Positions 23,051 to 36,390 are shown, counted from the first letter of the stretch. The stretch: DNA of 64,000 bases from Volvox africanus (GCA_030268105.1 BSDZ01000032.1:558001-622000); one strand, 5' to 3'. Made by a program: numbers and translations. Notes: generated from the letters alone by a model not told the origin.

Positions 23051-26000
23051 TGCATGAGCAGAGTTTTGCCAGCGATGATTATTCTCGTGCGTTAAGGATC
23101 GAAAGCAGATCGTGAGGCAGCATGTTGGGTCTTTGAAGCATGGACAATGATGTGTGTAGGATAGGGGGGTACATCACCCGTGGCCACTAACCTGGCAGTC
23201 CCTACCTTCCCCGGTGTTTCGGGGCACCCTCATCCAGTCTCCCATGCCGACTTCTCCGAAATCAGTGGTTTTCCCAGGTTCAGCACCCACCACCAGCATC
23301 CAGCGGAATCTGCCGAATCAACTAAGGCGTCAACTCCGCTACTGGTCAGCTCGCAGGTCACTTTAATTGGGGTCGTCACCGTCCATCGCCATGGGGGCAC
23401 CCTGCCCTTAACAATGATGCATGTGCGTGAGGAGCTCCCAACAGTACGAGTGCAACAAGGCAGGGATGCGAAGAGTTATCGTGTGACTTGGAGAAGGGGC
23501 TCGCAGACGTGTACGTGGTTGGGGCTAGCCCCAACACAGCGCTGTGTGGGTTCGGGTTTGGGGTTGCGCACATACATGCACTGCGGGAAAAGAGGGATCA
23601 GCAGATGTAGCAGCAAGGCTGCTGAAAACCCTTCCTTACTCCGCGAAGAACTGCGGAATAAAAAGATAATCCAAATGAATGGGATCTGTCTGGCGCATCA
23701 AGCCTAATGGTGATGTGCTTGTGTTACACTCTTGAATTGTGAAGTGCGTAGGGGTGACGGGTTAGCTTGCGTGTGTACGTGTGCGTGCGTCTGTGTGTCT
23801 GCGTGTTTGGTCCTTCACCGTGTGACGGCACAGGAAATGCGCGCAAGACCGTTAATACCGTCCTTTTGTGTTGGACGAACGAACGAAAGGGATTTGGGGT
23901 TCGTTGCACAGAGGTGGTATTAACAGGGGTATCAATGATTGTTTATTAATATTTGCAGGCCAAAGGTATGTAGGCCACGGGATATGTGCCGCTTGTGTGG
24001 TCTTTATGACACCGAGTGTATGTGGCATCCTCTTGACGGCTGTTGTATGTGGATTTTCTAAGCAAAACATAAAACGCATTACAGTGGAGTCTGCGGCAGG
24101 CTGTGAGAGCCTGTGGAATTGTAGTATCCTGGGGTATCTACGGGCAGTGTCAGAGGATCCTGGACCTCAGATGGTCATCCTTCCGATCGGGCCTTTGTTG
24201 GCCGACACAACAGAGATACAACAGGAATGCAGCATGTCTTCAGGGACGGCGGCTGACAGTGGGTTGTTTTGAAGACGAGTTCACCTTTTAATCGCCCTAC
24301 TGGACACCTGACCCGTAATGAAGAAATCTAGGAGGCTCGCTACAGAAGGGCAGGCAGCAGCTCTGTTTCTTGTCAATCCGCCATTTGAGCTGGGGGCGGC
24401 TTGCTTGCGTAAGATAGCAGAGGAGAACCGGATTGTATGCTAGTGCTACCGGTCTGGTTGAGGCCGTTGAAAGCGATGCTGCAAAGTCTCCCAATTCGTG
24501 AGACAAAGGCTACCGCACCAATGCGTTTTAGAACCGGATAATTTTAACTCTAGTTCCCCACGATGTTATAGTAATTATTCTACTCACACCAATAATTTGT
24601 TTTTCATAAAAGATATTATAAAACCATTATAAACCTTCTAATAGAGAACTAAGTAACGCTCAAGGATTTGTTCGATTGAGGTCCGCTGGTGCGAAGACGG
24701 AGGGAAGGGGGCCCAAAAACCCTTTGACACACGGTGGAAGCTCTCTACATCTTGTGTGGAAGGTAAGAGGGTGGTAATACCCGTAATTGGGGGCCTCATG
24801 TAGGGGCTAAGAGTGAGGAGGGCTTCTGTTTCACCCAGCCTATGAGGAGCCAGTGGTTTTATATCTAGGGAGCCTAGGAGACGAGTTCTGCGCTTATGGA
24901 GGGCCCTGGAGGAAGGGTGTCAACAGGGAGCTAACTATGCTCAGCTCAGGTATAGGCAGGACTCGGTAAGGGCTCGGGCTATGGATGGGCTCGGGCTATG
25001 ACCTCTGTGGATCATGGGGTGTGGGTGGAGAGTTGGAAAACGTTGTGGATGGTGTCTGTTTTTATAATGATTGGACTGAAAGTGAAGGATGGTTCACCCC
25101 GCCAAACAACGTCAGTCGGATACTATAGCCGTAACTAGCTTGAACTTCAGCAATCTAATCCAAGTGAAACATTAGGCCAAACACGCACCTTGGGATCTAG
25201 CTGGGCACGCTGGAGCTTGCATTGGTGCGCGTTAGACTCGTGTATCCCATACACAATTCCTAACGCATTGGGTTTGGTTTGCATAAGAGGCAGAGTTGGA
25301 TCGCCTAGCACGAGCCAACGCACGAATCCGATGTTATAGCGTTTGCCTCCGTCCTCACTGCGAACCCACTCAGATATCAAACCTCGCGACGATTGGACTC
25401 TATGGATATCAGTCTGCTGACAGGAACTCCCAAGAATAGGATGATTGTGCGTGGTAACATCTCCCTGGACGTTATCGGTAGATTAATAGCATTATGTTCC
25501 ATTTTTTATTGGGTCCGACTGGCTCGTCCCTTTCCCCCTGGTGGGGGTGAGGGCTCGCCGTCATGTCTTGTGATGTTTGGGGAGCGGTTTTCAAAGTCTT
25601 GGTGCGCGGGCCTCAGAGATGTCCGTCGATATTATTCACGGTGTAAGGCAATAACGGTGGGTTTGGGTGCTCATATGATCCTATTTTTGAACATGCCACG
25701 TACCTTGCCTGTTTTGCCCCCCTATTCACACTTGACATGATGTCCAGGCATCTGGGCATTGAGATGTACTGCTCCTTCTGCATAGGTGGCGACTAGACGA
25801 TGGGCCAGGAACAAGGAATGAGCATCAAAATCGTTGGATGGGCTGTAACTATCAATTTTGTAACGACAGACTCGCTTTCACTGGGGACACACTCGAAGAC
25901 GTCCAGAAGGAGCCCCCGTGCACAACCGGTTTGCGCTGGGCCATGCTTCCCCGGCTGTATGTTCCTTGGACTTGAATGGGAAAAACGCAAGGAGGTCATG

Positions 26001-26482
26001 GTCTTGCATATGCAGGTCATAAAGTAGATGGTTTAGAATTACAATTGGTGGGTAGCGGCGTTTGGGATGAACACACCTTCCGAATTGTTGCCACCTGGGT
26101 GGCTGGATGTGTTGGAGATTGAGGCAGTTGGGGATTGTGTACCCAGACCAATGTGCGACAAAAGTAAAGGCAGCTGCAATTTGCCGTAACGTTTTTCACT
26201 ATGATATGATAACGCGGCTTCACACTCATTAAGTGTTTCTTTTCTGATTAACGGTCAGCGCAAACCAGAGGGCGGGCATGATGCTCTCTCTTCCTCTTGC
26301 AAGGTTTCAAATTGCAACCCCAAAATTATATATTATGCCCTTTTGTTCAATAACGGCGAAAGCCCCCAGGCCAACCAACCTCATGCTTTGCATGAAATGA
26401 GCAAATCTTGAAATATTTCTTCCATCGAGTAAGGATACGTAAAAAGTTTCCTTCAAACACATCGCTTAACTTAAAGGGAAAA
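23051..26482. other. intergenic region between kleisin and sulfatase genes
   Basis: About 3.4 kb with short ORFs only, none with recognisable domains. The 175-codon frame at 23180-23707 has no motif and lies where the kleisin 3' UTR is expected. A GT-rich stretch is at about 23762-23805. Promoter elements for the sulfatase were not recognised. The first methionine at 26483 follows an AT-rich leader. Confidence 0.5.
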
Positions 26483-29400
26483 ATGAAAAGATTTCTAAAT
26501 GTAATGCTGTGTCTGGGTATCATGACAGTTTCGGCGTCTGTAGCACGGCGTCCAAACTTTATCGTTATCCTTGTAGATGATTTAGATGAAACTCAGGACA
26601 GCAGCGGTGAGCTGGCGATGCCGGCGACGAAACGGCTTTTGCGAGACCGAGGTAAAGTCATTGTAACCGGACCATCAATCATTTGGCGACGTGCGACTTT
26701 CGTGCACGACGACGCGACCAGCAATGTTCAGAAATTTTGTTCAAGATTCCTTAGAAGTTGGTAACTTCCTCTCAGTTCCTGCACACATCGGTTCCTTGTC
26801 CCGTTATATCCCGATGTTGCTGCGAACCAGGTGTCACCTTTACGAACCATTTCGTCACTACACCCATCTGCTGCCCTTCCCGGGTCAGCCTCCTCCGCGG
26901 TCAGCTGGGTCACAACACCAATTTCACAGACGTGCTCGGACCACACGGTATGTCCAAGTTTCAGATGACAATTTCCACACATGGGTTTTGATGCAGGTTA
27001 TGCACCGGAACCAGGCATAAAGAGTTTCTCATAACCACCTTTTTTTAAACACAAATTTACATTTATGAGCGAGACAGGAGACAAGGAAAGGCCGCCCCAA
27101 TGGTCCCCCGGAGGTGGACGGATGACTGTCATTTGACCAAACAACAACTGAAACCCGCCAGCCCTCCGCCCTCCGCGGCTCTGCATCCCTTCAACTCTAG
27201 GCAATATCATCCCATGCAACCTTCCTGTTCTCACCGCAGACCCCTCCCCTTTCTGGGCCGTCCACATAGTGAGTTCGTTCTGTCCTTTCGTTCTTCCATT
27301 CATTCTTTTGCCACCCCAAGGGGTTCCCCGTTTGGCCGCGGAAACCATTTTTCCACAAGCCAAATTCGTTATGCCCGAGGCCCTGGCCCGCGAACCCACA
27401 ACCCCTCCCTCACATACAGGAGGTTATGCAAAATTCCGTGCGCTGGATTTGGATCGCGAGTGGCTCCCCACCTGGCTGCAGAAAGCGGGGTACAAAACGC
27501 TATACACAGGTGAGGGGGGGGGGGGGGGGTATGGGCGAGGGGTTATAGGGCATGGGAGGTTAACGGGATACGGAGAGGTCTCGAGGAAAAGGGCCTAGGA
27601 ACGCGCGATGCCTGAAATCCCTCGTGGTTTGAGCTTATGCAGAGCACTGCTCTGCCCCTTCCCTGCCGCCCTCATTACCCTCGTCTCGCTGCTCCTACCC
27701 TGCACCTCTCTTTCCCCTCCTCGCCCACGTGCTGCGCACCTTTGGCTTCATCCTGCCCTTTCATATCGAGTTGCCCAACCTCTGTGCCCGCTATCTGTTG
27801 CCCTCCCTCTCTCCTGTCCCTCCACCTCGGCATCCCTGTCCCTTTTCACTGGGGCCTCTGACCCCACCTCAGGCAAGTTCATAGTGGACTACACAATCCG
27901 CAATTACGACCCCCCACCTTCCGGCTGGACAGTCTTTGACGCGCTTGTGCATCCCTTCATCTTCGAGTACTACAGCCCCGCATTCAGTCTCAACGGGGGC
28001 CAGCCGAGAATGTATCCCGGTGGGTGGAGTGGTAGGTGGGTCGGTCCGATCGGGAAGGGTATGGAATAGGGAGACAGTGGCGTGATCAAGCGGAAGACGC
28101 CGCCAGGGGTCGGGCCCCTCCCCGAAAGCTTGTCGTTATATTGCAGCTTTCCTTCCGGCTGGAAATGGGACATTGGGATACAAACGTCCTCCTTCCAGAT
28201 GGCTGTTAGGGTTACCAGGCTGGTGACCCATGGGTTGTTGACAGATTACAGATCCGGTGGATGTGAATGGGCTCCCTCCCTCCGAAACCACCCACCTCAT
28301 CACCACCCAGCAGAGATGATGGTTAGAGATGGCTTGCAACTATGCAAGTTAGACCACCGTTACAAGTGAAAGTTGTCACCTCTAGCTTATACATGGATCT
28401 TTGCCTAATGAAACCCAAATAAGGCCATGGCCTAAGATCGCACGGTCAGAATCCAACATCAGCCCACCCAGGTATCATGGTGGCATCGTCACACAGCCCA
28501 GCAGCGGAGGGCCCCAGGGAGTGGTACAACATGAGGAAGAAATGGCTTGGGGGATGAGCTATAGATGGCAAATTGAGCAGCGTCAATTATTATTTCATGC
28601 TCAGAAGGAATAGGAGCATTAATACAGATTAATATATGACAACTGCAGCACAGATGTAGTGTTGTGGCGCTGGACAGGCTCTGTGGATACGACATCACTC
28701 ATCAGCCGTCGCATTCATGTCATAATTCGAGAACTTCCGGATTGCTAGCTGCGGAAAATCGGAAGTTGCAACGTTTTATCCCCGTGCGAGGGCTTGCCGC
28801 GTTCCTTTGGAACTCCCCGTTCCATGCGAATTTGTGCACGGGGAGTTATCCATAGCCCTTCCAATCTGTATAAGAAGCTATATAACTTGTTTCAAATACA
28901 TTATTTACTGCTTTATCGCGTACTTCCTTAACACTCATGTGTTTAGCAATTTGATAAAACCTTGCAAGTTCCAGTAATCCTTCCGATATGCACAAACAAA
29001 TGGGGAACACATCGGTCCTGTCACCCTACAGCTAACCAATTAAGGACAAGCACTCGGGCCACCACGGAATCCCCTCTCACGGGCAGCGGCTGAAGTTCCT
29101 GGCCCGGATCCCCTTTGATAAGTCCCATTCCGTAGAGTGATGTGGTTTCTTCCTCACTCCGCTCGCTTAACCCCTCCTTCGTGTTGCACCTGCGCCTTCA
29201 TCCAGTACCCTCTTCCTCATCCTGTCCGATCGGATCCTCTGTCCCCCTCTTCCCTCTAGACACGCCGATGTTTCGACTTTGTCATCCAGTGTGGTGTTGC
29301 CTGAAGCCATTCTTAAATGGTCTCGGAGCCGTAATGCCCTTATTCCCCCACCTGCCAACCCCCCTACCGATATTGGACTTGGACGTCGACTACTGACGAC

Positions 29401-32400
29401 TCTCTCTACACTTAAGGAAAGGGTTCTGCACCGGCTTCCTTGCATGAAGGCACACTCGTACCCCATCGTCCCCCGCTCCTGACAATTATGTATGTCTCTT
29501 CGTACCTTCCCGTGACTCTGCGTTTTATCTGTGTCCTGTGCTGGTACAACATTATTACAAAATGCATTTACGCCTTATATCACCCTAATGTGCGCCTTTG
29601 GACGCCCTTTCCGGTTCTTTCCCACCTTGCATGCCCATGTCGTATTTTCCGTCCCCTATCATATACGTCCCCTTTCGTTCCTTCTTCCAACTTCACTTTA
29701 TTACTTAATGGCTCTTTCTTTACTTAACTTTTTCCTTGTTTTCTTCTGAACTCAGCGGCCCTGTTTCCTCGATCTATCGGTTGCATAGTTCCTTGCTTTG
29801 TTTTCACTACCTTGAACTTCTTTACTCGCCTCACCTTTTCCTTACGCTGACCCTTCCTCTTCCGATCGCATGTGCACGTCATTGCCGTTGCTGCTTGCTT
29901 GCATCGGTACCGCCGCTGCTATCCCCCAGGTGAGTGGGTTCACGTGGAACCGTGCTTTGGTCGGTTGGTACGTGCATGCGGGCTTCACGCTGGCCCGGGT
30001 TGGGTTGATAGGTTGGTCGGGTCAAGGCCTGTTGTTTATTGAAGTAGTTAGGGTCGGGAGGAGCACGTGCATGACAGCTGCAGCACAAGCAGTCATGTAT
30101 TACCTTTTGCTTGCATCTACCAGCGTTTCTCGCAGCACCGCTTCGCTGTCGCCAACAACACCGATAGTATACATCATTACGGTTCCTATCGCTCTTCTTT
30201 CTACGAGTATGCACGGCCTTGGCGGCTACTTAGCTTACGCTCCGATTGTTTCCACATTTCCTACCGGGGACGACGCCAGCCACCATCCAAACGCGTAGGC
30301 CTTATTTATTCATCACCAGTACCATAACTCGTTTATTCGTCTTCCTCATACGCGTCCCACGTGTTCCCTATTCTCTCCTGTCCGTCCCCATCACAGCCCA
30401 GTACGCTACCGACGTGGTGGCGGCCAAGGCGCTGGCGATGCTGCGCTCCGCTGCGGCCAACCCGGGGGGTCAGCTGTCGAAGTGGGGATTTTCGACAATG
30501 TTCTGGAAAAGGCGGGAATGGACTTTCGCGTACGAAAAGAGAATTCCTGCAGGCTGCCAGCAAAAACACGGAAAATACCTTAACGTATCGATCACAAGAC
30601 TACCAAATGTGGGGTTCAGGTGGGGTCTTTCTGGTTTAGAGACTAGGCGAGATGGAACAAACCCACTCCACATTTATCAAATTTCCACACCCTTTAAACC
30701 TTTCCCAATTTGTCCCCGCCCTCTCTGTATCCCTCCTTGTAAGCTCATACTGTCCTCTCCCGCCTCCCGTAATCGCCCCTTCCTGGACATGTCAGTTTTA
30801 CCGCCTCCGGCGCCTTCGTTTCTCGGCATTGGTACCCGCCAGTCCCAGCGGCCCGACACTGGGAGGAGCTGAGTGGAGCGGCATTGCCACGACCGCCCAG
30901 CTTCAATGACCCGTGGGTCAGTGGCAAGCCAGCGTGGCTGCGGGCGCTAGACCCCCTCACGGCCGCAAATGTGACCTTCTTAGAGGAGATCCACCGACTG
31001 CGGCTGAGGTGCATGCGGGCTGTGGATGAGATGGTTGAGGCGTTAGGTGGGTGAGGCGTGGGTGGGGTGGGGATAGGGGTATGATATAGATTTCGTATTA
31101 TCGCCTCCTCCTTCACCCGCCCATCCGCCCCCTCAGTCAGTGAGCTGGATTCTCTGGGTCTGTCGGACAGCACCTTCATCCTCTTCACCAGCGACAACGG
31201 CTACCACGAAGGGGTCCACCGCATGGGCAGCGGGAAGACCACCGCCTTCGAGGAGGACCTTCGAGTGCCTATGATGATGGCGGTGAGGGGCGCAGAGGGC
31301 GGGTGGGATGGGCCTGGCTTGTTAGTCAGGAGTCATGGACAGATCACTTCTTTAACATGAGGCAACCACTGCCACCAGAACAGGCCCTCCGTCGTTCTTG
31401 CCATATATCCTTGCGCGCACCCATCTGTTGCATCTTAAACCCTGCCTTCCCCCCCTTAATCGTCGTCCTAACCGCTATCCAACTGTCCGTTGTCTTTGTA
31501 GCCTAATACTCAAGAACCATAATCCTTTTGTGGCAGAAATCCCTGGACTTCACCCCTCCACCCGTCGTCCCTGGCCTCAGGGCCCGGGTCTGGCTGCCGG
31601 CTCCAAGGTGGTTACCACAACGCAGCACATTGACATTGCCCCCACTGTACTAGCGCTGGCCGGTGAGTGGGGAGTGGGGTTAGTGGGGCGGGCGTGGCTA
31701 ACGAGGGCGAGGGAGGGAGGGTATGCTAGGCCATGGACCCGTAGGTCTCAACAATCCAGGTGCTTACTAGGGTGCACCGGGATGGATGGATGGATGGATG
31801 GATGGATGGACCTAAAAACCTTCCCCTTCCCCTTCCCCTTCCCCTTCCCCTTCCCCTTCCCCTTCCCCTTCCCCTTCCCCTTCCCCTTCCCCTTCCCCTT
31901 CCCCTTCCCCTTCCCCTTCCCCTTCCCCTTCCCCTTCCCCTTCCCCTTCCCCTTCCCCTTCCCCTTCGCCTTGCCCTTCCCCCTCCCCCTCCCCTTGCCC
32001 TTCCCCCTCCCCCTCCCCTTGCCCTTGCCCTTCGCCTTGCCCTTCCCCCTCCCCCTCCCCTTGCCCTTCCCCCTCCCCCTCCCCTTGCCCTTGCCCTTGC
32101 CCTTATCGCCTCGCAGCGATTTCACGCACTCATCTGTCTTCCTTTTTTCCCCGCCCCTGATTTCCCGGCCCCTGCAGATTTGCCGCTCTCTCTTCGGCAG
32201 CTGGACGGTGTCCCCCTGCCCCTGGCCGCAGTAAGCGACGGCACCCTCCCTCCAAGCTACGTTTATGGCAGGCCTGACCAAGGACCGCTCCGGAACCAGT
32301 GCGTTGCATATTGCTGGAACCAGTAGTAAAATGCCGAGTTTACATAATAACATGTCAGCAGGTTAGGGTGTGGGTGTGACAAACGCGCAAAATAATGAAA

Positions 32401-33471
32401 AGGGTTACAATCCAAACCCCTAAGCCTGATATCGAATAACAAAGATAAATATAAATATAAATGAACCCAGCCCCTTCACATCCGCGCCGATGTGTTAGCC
32501 CGGTAATGGGAGCCACGTCTTGCACGATCCATGGAGTAAAGGGACATACTAGCCCATTACCCCTATGGCAGCCGAGGTGTCGGTAGGAGGATATAAAGTC
32601 ACTACATTGGGGACACTAGTCGCAACATAACAGTTTCGGCTCCTATCGCTCCCACGGCTCCTACATACTACGTGTGTTTATGTGTGTATATTTTCATGCG
32701 TGTATCAATTCAAGCGACATTAGCTAAACACCCTCCTTCGTGCCCACTGCTTCTATATCTCATCACCCCTCACCCCGCGCCCTGGATCTGCAGTCTTATG
32801 GCTGAATTTTGGGGCGAGTGGGTGGAGGAGTCCATTCACTCCCACCAGTGAATTGGCGTGCGGACGGCAATTACGTCAATTGGCTGCTTCGAATCCGAAG
32901 CCGACTGGATGCGATGTTAGCAGTCCTGGCGGTGTGCAGCGGCAGGTCATGCAGCCACCCATTCCAGGTGCGCCGCAACGGGGAGGTTAACAAACAAACC
33001 ACGGCTGAGTGGTGTGACGCGGTGGAGGGAAGAGGTGCGGTGGAAGGAAACGTGTTCTGCCGGGCTCCATATGTACAGGATCCACAGGGCAATACTCCAG
33101 GTAGCGTTGGAATTGGATTTGGATTATAATGCCCTTACGACGGTAATAGTAGAAACTGGTTATCTGGTTGACTTGTTACGACAGATCAAATCGGCTCCGG
33201 GCTACCCGGATATGTCGCACCCATGTACAAATCATAAAACCCTAAGGCTTCTGCGCGCCCCTTCACGGATATACGGCTGCAGGTGCTTCACACCGATGGC
33301 AGCGTCTCGGATCTGTGGGATGCCATGGACGAGCAGTACGATGATATGTACGATGCAATACCTGCCTTTTTTTTCGGCCGATGTCTGCCATATCAGGACC
33401 TGGAAAACGAATGGTCGTCATTTCGCGGCGCGGTCGTGCCAGATTGTGCGGTAAGAGTGAAAACCGCGTAA
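26483..33471 (+). CDS. secreted arylsulfatase, multi-exon, possibly damaged
   Basis: Formylglycine-dependent arylsulfatase of the Chlamydomonas/Volvox type, which releases sulfate from aryl or polysaccharide esters outside the cell. Exons: 26483-26651, 26831-26947, 27420-27509, 27873-28019, 30397-?, ?-31046, 31137-31282, 31581-31662, 32178-32298, 32794-?, ?-32967 and 33283-33471. Where both ends are set, the phases agree. Exon 1 gives a signal peptide ([21 protein letters not shown]) followed by [15 protein letters not shown], the metal-binding Asp pair. Exon 2 has [14 protein letters not shown], the C-x-P-S-R formylglycine motif. Exon 7 has [18 protein letters not shown] (Asp-Asn, His, Lys of the active site). 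Later exons give [27 protein letters not shown] and [17 protein letters not shown]. Two conserved stretches were not found: the A-P-H segment after SAAANPGG, and about 50 residues between EFWGEW and RSRLDAML, where the frame also shifts. Relatives in Chlamydomonas are periplasmic and sulfur-regulated. I see no regulatory site. Confidence 0.85.
28020..30396 (+). other. large (2.4 kb) sulfatase intron
   Basis: It is bounded by tatcccg|GTGGGT and cccatcacag|cccagtac. The flanking coding ends (PRMYPG and [15 protein letters not shown]) are adjacent in sulfatases of this family, so no exon need lie inside. The 3' half is strongly pyrimidine-rich (29.1-29.9 kb). ORFs inside have no recognisable domain. 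Confidence 0.6.
31779..31812. repeat. (GGAT)n microsatellite in a sulfatase intron
   Basis: About eight tetranucleotide units immediately precede the hexanucleotide array, within the intron 31663-32177. Confidence 0.95.
31819..32104. repeat. (CCCTTC)n hexanucleotide array in a sulfatase intron
   Basis: About 25 near-perfect CCCTTC units are followed by a second domain in which units vary regularly (cccttg, cccctc, cttcgcc). It lies in the intron between the exons ending 31662 and starting 32178. ORFs on both strands here (poly Pro-Leu, poly Lys-Gly) are repeat translations. Confidence 0.97.
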
Positions 33472-33510
33472 TAATGAGGAAAGCACACAGTTAAAGACTG
33501 GGATTGTGAT

Positions 33511-35499
33511 CCGATACTTACCTTTCCACCGACGGCTCCACGAACCGCACCGCCACCACCACCGCCGCCGACAAAGCACCACCATCATCGCTGACAACAG
33601 GGAAGCGAGGGAGGAAGGGAGGGCACACGGGAGGGAGGAAGTGAGACCGGGAGCGAAGTGGGGTAGGGAACCGATACTTACCTTTCCACCGACGGCTCCA
33701 CAAACCCCACCGCCACCACCACCGCCGCCGACAAAGCACCACCATCATCGCTGACAACAGGGAAGCAAGGGAGGAAGGGAGGGCACACGGGAGGGAGGAA
33801 GTGAGACCGGGAGCGAAGTGGGGTAGGGAACCGATACTTACCTTTCCACCGACGGCTCCACAAACCCCACCGCCACCACCACCGCCGCCGACAAAGCACC
33901 ACCATCATCGCTGACAACAGGGAAGCAAGGGAGGAAGGGAGGGCACACGGGAGGGAGGAAGTGAGACCGGGAGCGAAGTGGGGTAGGGAACCGATACTTA
34001 CCTTTCCACCGACGGCTCCACGAACGCCACCGTCACCACCAATACCTCCGACAAAGCACCACCATCATCGCCGACAACGGTCTCCTTGGTGGTGGTAGCT
34101 GCGGCGGTGGCGATGGTGGGAACGGTGGCCTCTCTCCCTCCCTCCCTCCATCGACACCACCGCCACTGCCGCTGCCGCCGACAAAGCACCACCATCATCG
34201 CCGACAACGGGGAAGGGAGGGAGGAAGGGAGGGCACACGGGAGGGAGGAAGTGAGACCGGGAGCGAAGTGAAGTAGGGAACCAATACTTACCTTTCCACC
34301 GACGGCTCCACAAACCCCACCGCCACCACCACCGCCGCCGACAAAGCACCACCATCATCGCCGACAACGGGGAAGGGAGGGAGGAAGGGTGGGCACACGG
34401 GAGGGTGGGAGTGAGACCGGGAGCGAAGTGGGGTAGGGATCCGATACTTACCTTTCCACCGACGGCTCCACGAACCGCACCGCCACCACCACCGCCGCCG
34501 ACAAAGCACCACCATCATCGCTGACAACAGGGAAGCGAGGGAGGAAGGGAGGGCACACGGGAGGGAGGAAGTGAGACCGGGAGCGAAGTGGGGTAGGGAA
34601 CCGATACTTACCTTTCCACCGACGGCTCCACAAACCCCACCGCCACCACCACCGCCGCCGACAAAGCACCACCATCATCGCTGACAACAGGGAAGCAAGG
34701 GAGGAAGGGAGGGCACACGGGAGGGAGGAAGTGAGACCGGGAGCGAAGTGGGGTAGGGAACCGATACTTACCTTTCCACCGACGGCTCCACGAACGCCAC
34801 CGTCACCACCAATACCTCCGACAAAGCACCACCATCATCGCCGACAACGGTCTCCTTGGTGGTGGTAGCTGCGGCGGTGGCGATGGTGGGAACGGTGGCC
34901 TCTCTCCCTCCCTCCCTCCATCGACACCACCGCCACTGCCGCTGCCGCCGACAAAGCACCACCATCATCGCCGACAACGGGGAAGGGAGGGAGGAAGGGA
35001 GGGCACACGGGAGGGAGGAAGTGAGACCGGGAGCGAAGTGAAGTAGGGAACCAATACTTACCTTTCCACCGATGGCTCCACGAACGCCACCGTCACCACC
35101 ACAACCGCCAACAAAGCACCACCATCATCGCCGACAACGGTCTCCTTGGTGGTGGTAGCTGCGGCGGTGGCAATGGTGGGAACGGCGGCCTCTCTCCCTC
35201 CCTCCCTCCGTCCCACACCACCGCCACCGCCGCTGCCGCCGACAAAGCACCACCATCATCGCCGACAACGGGGAAGGGAGGGAGGAAGGGAGGGCACACG
35301 GGAGGGAGGAAGTGAGACCGGGAGCGAAGTGGGGTAGGGAACCGATACTTACCTTTCCACCGACGGCTCCACAAACCCCACCGCCACCACCACCGCCGCC
35401 GACAAAGCACCACCATCATCGCTGACAACAGGGAAGCAAGGGAGGAAGGGAGGGCACACGGGAGGGAGGAAGTGAGACCGGGAGCGAAGTGGGGTAGGG
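33511..35499. repeat. 160/290-bp satellite array, left part
   Basis: Tandem units begin with ccgatacttacctttccacc (or ccaatactta...) at 33511, 33671, 33831, 33991, 34281, 34441, 34601, 34761, 35051 and 35341. Spacings are 160 (short) or 290 (long). The long unit repeats an internal gccgacaaagcaccaccatc block and adds a GGT-rich insert. The order short-short-short-long occurs twice, a 770-bp higher-order repeat. The array starts 40 bp after the sulfatase stop. On the minus strand each unit contains AGGTAAGTATCGG, a splice-donor-like sequence. ORFs here are repeat translations. Confidence 0.95.
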
Positions 35500-36323
35500 T
35501 GTTGTGCTACGGTTAGTTTCCCGCCGATGCGTAGGTCGATGTGATCCTACAAGGCGAAGTGCTATTGTGATGAACACATTGCATATGAATGAATCTGCAT
35601 GATATAAATGTATTCGCATACATTTATATATGTCTCTGGCATGTTGTCATTATCCATAGCGACATCGCATCATGGCAAATCCGCCTAGCATGCATGAATG
35701 ACCGAATCATTGAAGTGCGCATTATGCTCATGCTACGAAACGATAAGTAATATTATCTGATATAATATTACTTCATTACAGCACACGTTGAGAGCGCCGC
35801 ACTCGTCGCGATACATGCCCTGCAACCGGATATCGTTATCCGGACCCTTGCATCATGCGAATGCCGGAAAGGCTTATACGTTGTTATGCGTAGACATCGC
35901 CTAGACGCAGTAGGGTTGTCACATCTAGGATCGGCCTCCTGATGTGAATCGTACGGCATTGTGATGCTGCGAGTATAACAGATGCGAGGACGGCTAAGCA
36001 GAAGGAGACATTCGATACCGGAGAACACTTGTGTGTTCTACGTTACTATTGCTATACGATATTCTACTTAGCCCGAGCTAAGCCTGAACTTCGCTAATCA
36101 CCGCCGCGTGATGATTGCTTGCTTCCGGCGCTGACGGCGATTTCGTCCATTGCATCATTCCAATCTGTAAGACCGTAAGTTATATCTCTCTTCGTCTTGA
36201 AGTCTTCCGCTGTCTCTGTTTGCTCTCGCTTGCCTTGCTGTACTTGCAAGTGCTCGCACATCGGTGTCGATAGTCTCCAGACGTGCAGATACTTATGAGC
36301 AAACGTGAACGAGAGGTACAACA
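35500..36323 (+). repeat. 5' LTR of A1 with a chain of hairpins
   Basis: 824 bp. It contains several short perfect inverted repeats: tataaatgtat/atacatttata (near 35605), aagtaatattat/ataatattactt (near 35746), ccggata/tatccgg (35826-35843), tcacatc/gatgtga (35919-35947), gaacac/gtgttc (near 36023) and cttagc/gctaag (near 36066). Some covary with other copies (see findings). Confidence 0.95.
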
Positions 36324-36325
36324 AT

Positions 36326-36345
36326 TTGGTATCGAGACAGGTTCG
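36326..36345 (+). promoter_or_regulatory. gypsy primer-binding site
   Basis: tttggtatcgagacagg follows the LTR after two to three bases. TGG at its start fits pairing with a tRNA 3' CCA end. It resembles but does not equal the tggtatcagagc site used for initiator tRNA-Met in plants, so the tRNA is unassigned. Families A and B share TTTGGTATCGAGAC. Confidence 0.6.
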
Positions 36346-36390
36346 TTGCCTAACTGTCTCTCTTTGTCTAATCGGAAGTAGGTTCTTTCT

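Noticed and set aside
23180..23707. 175-codon ORF after the kleisin stop
   Set aside because: No domain, odd composition, and it lies in the expected 3' UTR.
29142..30298. Several ORFs in the pyrimidine-rich part of the large sulfatase intron
   Set aside because: No homology; flanking exons are contiguous in the protein family.
31819..32104. Telomere-like repeat
   Set aside because: CCCTTC is not the plant/algal CCCTAAA(A) repeat and the array is inside an intron.
31748..32353. Poly Lys-Gly and poly Pro-Leu ORFs
   Set aside because: Translations of the CCCTTC array.
33511..35499. CRISPR-like regular repeats
   Set aside because: Units are long, contiguous tandem copies without unique spacers, in a eukaryotic setting.
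35500..36323. Small ORFs in gypsy LTRs (for example 35768-36028 minus, 36094-36324 minus)
   Set aside because: They recur with every LTR copy but show no coding features and overlap the hairpins.
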